Part shown: piece by piece, positions 58,306 to 64,000 of the stretch
Numbering within the stretch: the first letter of the stretch is position 1
Layout of the letters: every line of letters begins with the position of its first letter
Assembly (NCBI RefSeq): GCF_037975245.1
Contig: NC_092563.1
Location: 30,841,960 to 30,905,959 of the forward strand
Source of the DNA: Apostichopus japonicus
Taxonomy: Eukaryota; Echinodermata; Holothuroidea; Aspidochirotida; Stichopodidae
DNA length: 64,000 nt
Reading direction: 5' to 3'
Notes under the pieces: model-generated
What the model was told of the DNA's origin: nothing
Seen by the model: the letters and a program-made list of their open reading frames with translations, nothing else
The model's database searches: none
Translations under genes and position numbers: made by a program

Positions 58306-61300
58306 CACATGTTTTTTTTTTTTTAGAAGATTACAAGGAAAAATGAAATGCTAATACACCTTTCTCTTTTTCATTTTTTTAGTGTGTGTTTTTATTTTAA
58401 AGATATTCTTCATAAAACCCCAAATTGTGTTATTCCGAACATTGCTTTTCTCACAATAGTGTTTATTCTTAAGTATAAAGAACTTAAGAATTTAAATAGG
58501 TTTAAATGAAAAGTATTTTGGGCCCTACAGATCTGTTCAAAAATAAGATATAAGGTTTTGCTCCTACCTAAAATGCCACAGTTTAAGAGACTCAATTTCC
58601 TGCTACCACCCGCCCCCAATTCCCACCCCAACCCCCACCCCACTCATGTACACTTTCACACATATACGTATATGTATGTGAGCTAAACAAGTGCCTTAAA
58701 AGTTACTCTTTTTCAAGCTGATGAGGATGGGAAGTACTCTGCTATTTGGGAGTAAAATGCAGGGATGATGCATGAAAGTTATTGTATTTGCAGTAACCTC
58801 TGTTTCAAATGCAATTCAGCAAGATCACCTTCAAGAAAGCTATGGCATACGTGACTCAACACCAAGTATTCAAAGAAAAAGTTTATAAGTAAAATAAACT
58901 CCGTTGAAAAGACAGCTAAAATACGACTGCCTTGAGGCGATTGATTTATACAACAGCAATGGGTCCCATTTCAGCGAATCCATGCTTAGCTACAGTAACA
59001 CGCATTGGCTATGGTCAAAGGGTACTGAGGGCGATCTTGAGCTGTGCTCCCTGAGAGTAAGTGACAAGATGGCCGCGATGCAAACGATGTAGTACCGTCG
59101 TTGACAAAAGATCTGTGACTGGCTGTCCCAGAGAATTTTGATCTCGGAAACAGTGCTCTAATGGATAACAATTACATAAGGAAACTTTTGTTGGTATTTT
59201 TATTTATGTTCACGGAGTAAACAGTTTACACGACCAAATCTTATCAGTGCGTGGTGAAGGGCCCTTGACGTAGGTGTAAATTTACGGTAAGTCTCACCCT
59301 TCTGTTTTCGATAAAACTTTCTCTTACTTTCATATATGGAAAGGTAAGTCATTCCCCGTCATATTTAATATTTATTTAGCGAAAAACAGTAAAGAAACTT
59401 CGAGAATTTTACACTCGAACTCTGCTCTCTGTGTACAGCATTTCGCGGGTAAAAGTTAAAAATGTAAATATCGTGGCGTCACAAATCTTTGAAAATATTG
59501 AGGGTCGCGAGGTCAGCTTTCCGACTGTGTGTATGACGGTCTAGTAAACACTGGTATATAGATCAACGCACACGCACGGAGGTATTCTGTGCGAACAGCA
59601 TTCATGCAGACAAATAATTCGGAGCGCGCGCTTCTGATTTTGTGCTGATATTCTTGTGAGCGCTCTTATATCCCTGTTTGCATGCGCACAAGGACAAGAC
59701 AGACGTCAGACATGATTAGTATGTGATGGAATCCTTTTTTAGTGTTTTCGATCAAATTATATTTTGTTTTTTCAATTTATCCCTGCACATGTCACAAGTT
59801 ACGTAACAAACTATCTAATTAAAGGGTTATTATTAATGACAAAAAATGTATTTTTTTTGATTATCTATGTTTATGAATTGAAACTTCAAAACTTCATTGA
59901 TCTATGTAAAAGTAGCAATTATACAGGTTATCTGTCTCCATTTTGGGATGTAACAATCAACTCACTGTCCTAGTCCAGACCCTCAGAATAAGAGGACATT
60001 ATTCGTTTTAGTGTTTGGCTGTTCTATCCTTCCCATAATAAACACACAACAACAATATACAGGGAACCATGATTTAAGAACGAACGGTGGTGGGGTACTC
60101 AGGAAACTGGAGGTCACCCGAGGTCATGGTGAAATAAGGGGGGGGGGGGGGAGGCATGCTACTAAATGTTAGGTGAGTGCTAGAGCTCTTAATTCATTAA
60201 CGGCAAAGGACAACTAAAACAAGGCAATTTAACATTTTCTAGAAGTTCAGAAATACTATGTATATTAGCGAATTAACCAGGTTCTCTGATAGCAAACAAG
60301 CTGAAAATATTTCTTATTGACTTAAATACAATTCACAAAGTAAATAATCAAGCTCTTTTAGAGCAAATAAAGTCCTTAATTCGCTACAACATAGACATAA
60401 ATTAAAGCATTAACTACACAGGGCACAAGGAATCAATTACTTAGGGAACTAACCTGCCGTGGGGGATCCGCCGACGGGACTCGTTCCTATACGAGGTCGT
60501 ATATATACACGAGGAACTCTTAACTACCTAACTTTAATTTAGCAAAAACTAACTCGTAGCTTCGAGCCTGAACCCTAAGCCCCGGACCCACTCCAGTAAA
60601 TATAACATTGTTTTACAATTAATAAGACTTGCATAGCACGCACGAGTCACGCCGTCGGCCTCCGGAAGTGTCCCTTCACGTACTTACAAGAAACACAATA
60701 ATAAAGGTAATACAATTCTGGAGTTCTCGACTCTAACACAAGCCAACGCCCGCTTCCGTTAGACCTTTTGTAAAACAAAAGAAACGGGATGTTATCTGGC
60801 ATGTAGCTTCACAGCCTGTGGAAAAGAAGCAAAAGTAAAAAACGGTGAGCATAAATAGTACATTACAAAGTCACCCATCGATGAAAATCCTCGCGGCTAG
60901 TATGCAGGTGTGTAGAATAATGCTGACATGATTAATGATTAGTTGTCAGAGTAAGAGCGATCCCAGTCGATCGCTACAATAATGATAAAACTACTACTTT
61001 TCTTGCGTAAAATTTGCATTAAATATTTATAAATAATACTTATTATTATGATTTAGCTAGTCGTCTCGAAGATACAATCACCATCGCTTCTCTCTCTCTA
61101 AGTGAAACTAATAATTCAGTTCACCTTGTCAAAACACAACCAGAATGAAAATATTTCATGGTTCATTGCTGCTGCTCATTTAATTAACAGGGAACACTCC
61201 AAGTATGTAATGATGAAGCATCCCCCTAAGTTAAGTGTACAAACTGTTGTTACCAAAATAATGCTAGCCATTGCCCTTCATAAATATGCATAAACCACTG

Positions 61301-61660
61301 GTCGCACACATCAGCATGTGTCTGCTATCTACAAATATCACTAATTCAAGTTTGAAGATCAGACATATGGTTTCCACATAAGTAACTGCAATATGATATA
61401 TAATTCCTCCCCCGGTAGACTCATCATTAGTCATGACATAAACACCAACAAAAAATTAGGTTCACCTACTCACTAAACATGATAATGATCAATAATTGCC
61501 TTGTGAAGTTATTAATCATACACACTTGTAACACAACCTCCTCAAAAAAACACGTGTTCTCAATTGAAACACACATCGCCATGTGTAGGCTATACGTACC
61601 AATAACACACTCACGTTTGATGAAACTGTGACCTATGATTGTCTAGTCATTGCAATTTGA
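58306..61660. other. Intergenic, nothing firmly recognised
   Basis: No supported gene. A YY1-type word (caagatggccgc, about 59,067) lies in a slightly GC-richer stretch that could be a promoter. A 14-bp G tract occurs near 60,138. Confidence 0.4.
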
Positions 61661-61667
61661 AGATATT

Positions 61668-61805
61668 GACGTTTGGCCCTGTGACCTCATTAATATTCAT
61701 TATATGGGCACCAAAATCAATTGGGTTCATTAGCTTATTATGAACCTCCCACCCACCAAGTATCGTATTGAACAAATATTCCCTTGTTGAGTTATCGTGC
61801 ATATA
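61668..61805. repeat. GACCT-rich dispersed repeat fragment
   Basis: Contains tttggccctgtgacctcatt, accaaaatcaattgggttca, gaacctcccacccaccaagt and ttgttgagttatcgtgc. This arrangement recalls a widespread marine-invertebrate repeat; related phrasing lies at 6,305. Family identity is from memory. Confidence 0.4.
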
Positions 61806-62042
61806 CAAACTAAAAGTGTAAAACACCACAACCTCTTTCTCTCTCGCTCTCTTCAGAACTTGGTAAATTTATAAGTACATCACTTTAAGAAGAGTTTGGT
61901 TACTATTTTAAGATCGGTATGCCAAATCCCAACACAAATGAAAAATGTAAGTGTAAGCATAGATATTCTTGGTTTGAAGATATTTTACTCATCTGTTAGT
62001 TCGTGAAGCAATGCTAGAGTATATAATGGTATATAATACGGT

Positions 62043-62320
62043 ATATAATGTCCCCACCACTGAAAAAGTTGGTGGGGACGCGTCCCGCTGTCCCCGCCAG
62101 GATCTGCGCCCATGTATTGGTGTAAAAACATTAAAACCTCTTATAACGGCTACTATAAAACTTCGTTGAAGGGAATGAAAAAATACCAGACATTGCCGAA
62201 ACCGAACACTACACCCATAGGCAGTTTGGAGGCTGTACATCCTATAACGCCATTTTCATGTTCACCGATATGATGTGATGTCTGCTGTTTGCTTTAGAAA
62301 TTCGAATAATGTAAATGAAC
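62043..62320 (-). mobile_element. Fragment of the 23-kb hAT-type families, opposite orientation
   Basis: 62,043-62,114 matches the first roughly 70 bp of the nested element at 23,586 in reverse and ends GATCTGCGCCCATG. 62,140-62,316 matches the sequence flanking that nested element (reverse of 24,143-24,225 joined to 23,490-23,585) and is continuous where the 23-kb copy has the insertion. Confidence 0.8.
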
Positions 62321-63430
62321 CTGAAATAAATAACTTTGATCTGTTTAATGTGTAATGCCCCACATTCAACTCATTTTGAAAGACGCACAGTTTTAAGTTC
62401 CATTACACACTGAAGGCTTCGATTCTCGACTTATTAGAATAAGATTCATGTATTTTTATTTTTATTTTCATTTTTATTTTTCATTTATTCGCATTTGTGA
62501 AGTGAATTAAAAAAAAAAGAAAGAAGATAAATGTAAAGAAAACGTGAAATAATAAGTATAAATAACGGGACAAGGGTTAATGGAGTCAGCAATTTTTACC
62601 TTATGTACAGAAATATAATAATATTTCGTTGACATGATCAGATTTTGTTATAGCTAGGCAGTCTACTACTGCTATGGGAATCTAATGGTGGAGATTATAT
62701 ATTTTTACATAAATTTAGCTTCGTACCTTTATTGGAGTGAAACGTATCACCATAAAAGTAAAGACACATACAAAGACGGACCATCACAGTAAATACCTCA
62801 TATTTTGGTGCATTTTAACAAAAGCAGAATAGCGTTTATATACTTTAGCATGATGATGTGCTACTACAAGTGATAACGTATTCGCTATACTTCATATAAT
62901 ACCTTCGAGTGAAAAGTAAATATGAACTTTGATATCTTCCATAATTTATTTAGATATTGAAATAGGCCTACTCACAGCACATCCGCGCCATTTTATACCA
63001 GTGTTGAAGACTCTTTGTCAAATAAACTTGGAATTGTATACGCTTTACAGTTTTTCTCCTATATATGACAATGCTGGTTAATTAGTCTTATTTATACGGT
63101 ACGTACGTTTTCTCCCTTATATTTCTGCTAATTTAAATGGCCAGTGTTCTAATGAAGGTTTTGCAGTACGTTTTCGAAAATGCGGGACACAGCTAATGCT
63201 ATCATACAATTACCGTAGTAACACTTCACGATTGATTCAATTTGGTTTTATTTACAATTTTCTCTCACAATGGTGTCAAGAATGTATCTCATGTACGGTA
63301 TTGAAACAGAGAAACACTTCGGAATCATTTTAAACTTGTTTTCATTTCTTCGTTGGCGGAATTAAAGACAGAAGACGGATTATTAACCGATCCGAAAGAG
63401 TTAACTTCACAAACATTCGTGTATGCTTGT
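62321..63430. other. Intergenic, nothing recognised
   Basis: AT-rich sequence without supported genes or clear repeats. Confidence 0.4.
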
Positions 63431-63660
63431 CAGGCGCGTATCCAGGGGGGGGGGCGTTGGGGGCGCGCGCCCCCCGGGTAAGAAAAGAGGAGAGAAAAAA
63501 AAGAGAAGAAAAAAGGAAAAAAGAGGGGAAAAAAGAGGAGGAGGAGAGTAAGGAAGGGAAAAGAAAAAGAAGAAAGAGAGAAAAAGGAGAAAAGGAGGGA
63601 GTAAAAGAAAAACGTCAAGGCACCGGGGAAGAGAATGAGGAACAGTGACATCATTACAGC
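63431..63660 (+). mobile_element. hAT-type element end with purine-rich module
   Basis: Starts CAGGCGCGTATCCAGGGGGG, then ggggcgcgcgccccccgggt, the GC-rich terminus style of the other elements here. It is followed by a purine-rich stretch ending gaggaacagtgacatcatta that matches 23,395-23,500 in the 23-kb element. The other end is not identified. ORFs encoding K/E/R runs here are low-complexity only. Confidence 0.7.
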
Positions 63661-63689
63661 GCTGATCCCTATTATATACACAGGGTAGC

Positions 63690-64000
63690 CAGTGGACGGA
63701 TCAAGGATTTGGAAGGGGCGTGTGCCTCACCCTACCCCTTACACCGACAACTCAATTTTTGACGTTTCCATTTTTCCTCTCTCACTCATGATCTATATAT
63801 ATACTATATCTGGTCTTTCATAACGCGTGTGTGTATAGACGCCTTAACACTTCAATCACTGCCTTTACCAGTGCAACCTTCCTCGGTATCACTTTTGAAA
63901 ATAAATTATCCTTTAACCTACGTTGTAATAGAACTGCAGGACGCTGCTGGTCCCACCTTAAATACATCCAAATCCTCTCACACAAGTATGATTTCCCTGC
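63690..64000 (+). mobile_element. Possible further hAT-type element end, runs off the window
   Basis: CAGTGGACGGATCAAGGATT followed by tggaaggggcgtgtgcctca resembles the CAGTGGCGGA... termini of non-autonomous hAT-type elements. The right end is outside the window, so it cannot be confirmed. Confidence 0.4.

Noticed and set aside
58904-59171. ORFs around the YY1-type site (62 and 61 codons)
   Set aside because: Overlapping on opposite strands, no family features, and probable chance openness in a slightly GC-richer patch.
61989-62240. 83-codon minus-strand ORF as a gene
   Set aside because: It lies across fragments of hAT-type elements shared with the 23-kb region.

Overview
The window is metazoan nuclear DNA: AT-rich, with spliced genes and very dense in repeats. 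The sequence does not identify the species. A Derlin-1 gene with animal-type exons, Tx1/L1-like and Jockey/CR1-like LINEs, a Penelope-like element, a spliced CACTA (TNP2) transposase, many hAT-type non-autonomous elements and frequent 'taggcct' words suggest a marine invertebrate deuterostome, perhaps an echinoderm. That is inference.

Layout. 1-2,230: three coding exons of Derlin-1 on the minus strand, running off the left edge; this is the only clearly conserved host gene. 2.2-17.9 kb: intergenic DNA filled with mobile elements: a 784-bp hAT-type element (4,479-5,262), a 5'-truncated Jockey/CR1-like LINE (to 9,114), a 959-bp hAT-type element (9,394-10,352) inside a duplicated segment whose uninterrupted copy lies at 3.4-3.76 kb, a decayed Tx1/L1-like LINE (12.9-15.5 kb), a 374-bp hAT-type MITE and a diverged tandem duplication. 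17,961-26,612: about 6.6 kb of a 22-bp satellite built around GGTACC. Single units are inverted between palindromes, there is a roughly 1.8-kb higher-order structure, and a 1,963-bp hAT-type element with a second element nested in it interrupts the array.

26.6-39.6 kb: minus-strand remnants of one or two repetitive multi-domain protein families (PB1-like N terminus, SAM-like piece, C2H2 domain, C-terminal domain). They are broken by a truncated Penelope-like element (with a hammerhead-like motif) and by a 1.1-kb inverted-repeat transposon sitting inside a coding exon. 40.4-41.1 kb: a TA-rich foldback element and a possible promoter with a first exon.

43.3-49.4 kb: a CACTA/EnSpm-type region. 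A three-exon minus-strand TNP2-like transposase, intact except for one TAG codon, is accompanied by more than 2 kb of short tandem repeats. 50.4 kb: a probable first coding exon on the plus strand. 52.3-55.9 kb: a plus-strand, frameshifted gene with a zinc-binding N terminus, a nuclease-like middle and a tesmin/TSO1-type CXC motif. 56-58.3 kb: tandem duplications. 58.3-64 kb: mostly anonymous DNA with fragments of the same hAT-type families as at 23 kb.

The genes do not form one pathway. Apart from Derlin-1 (ER-associated degradation) nearly all recognisable coding sequence belongs to transposons or transposon-like multicopy families. The most unusual structures are the invertible-unit satellite, the CACTA element with long tandem arrays, the decayed CXC-domain family, and several insertions whose pre-insertion site can be read elsewhere in the window.
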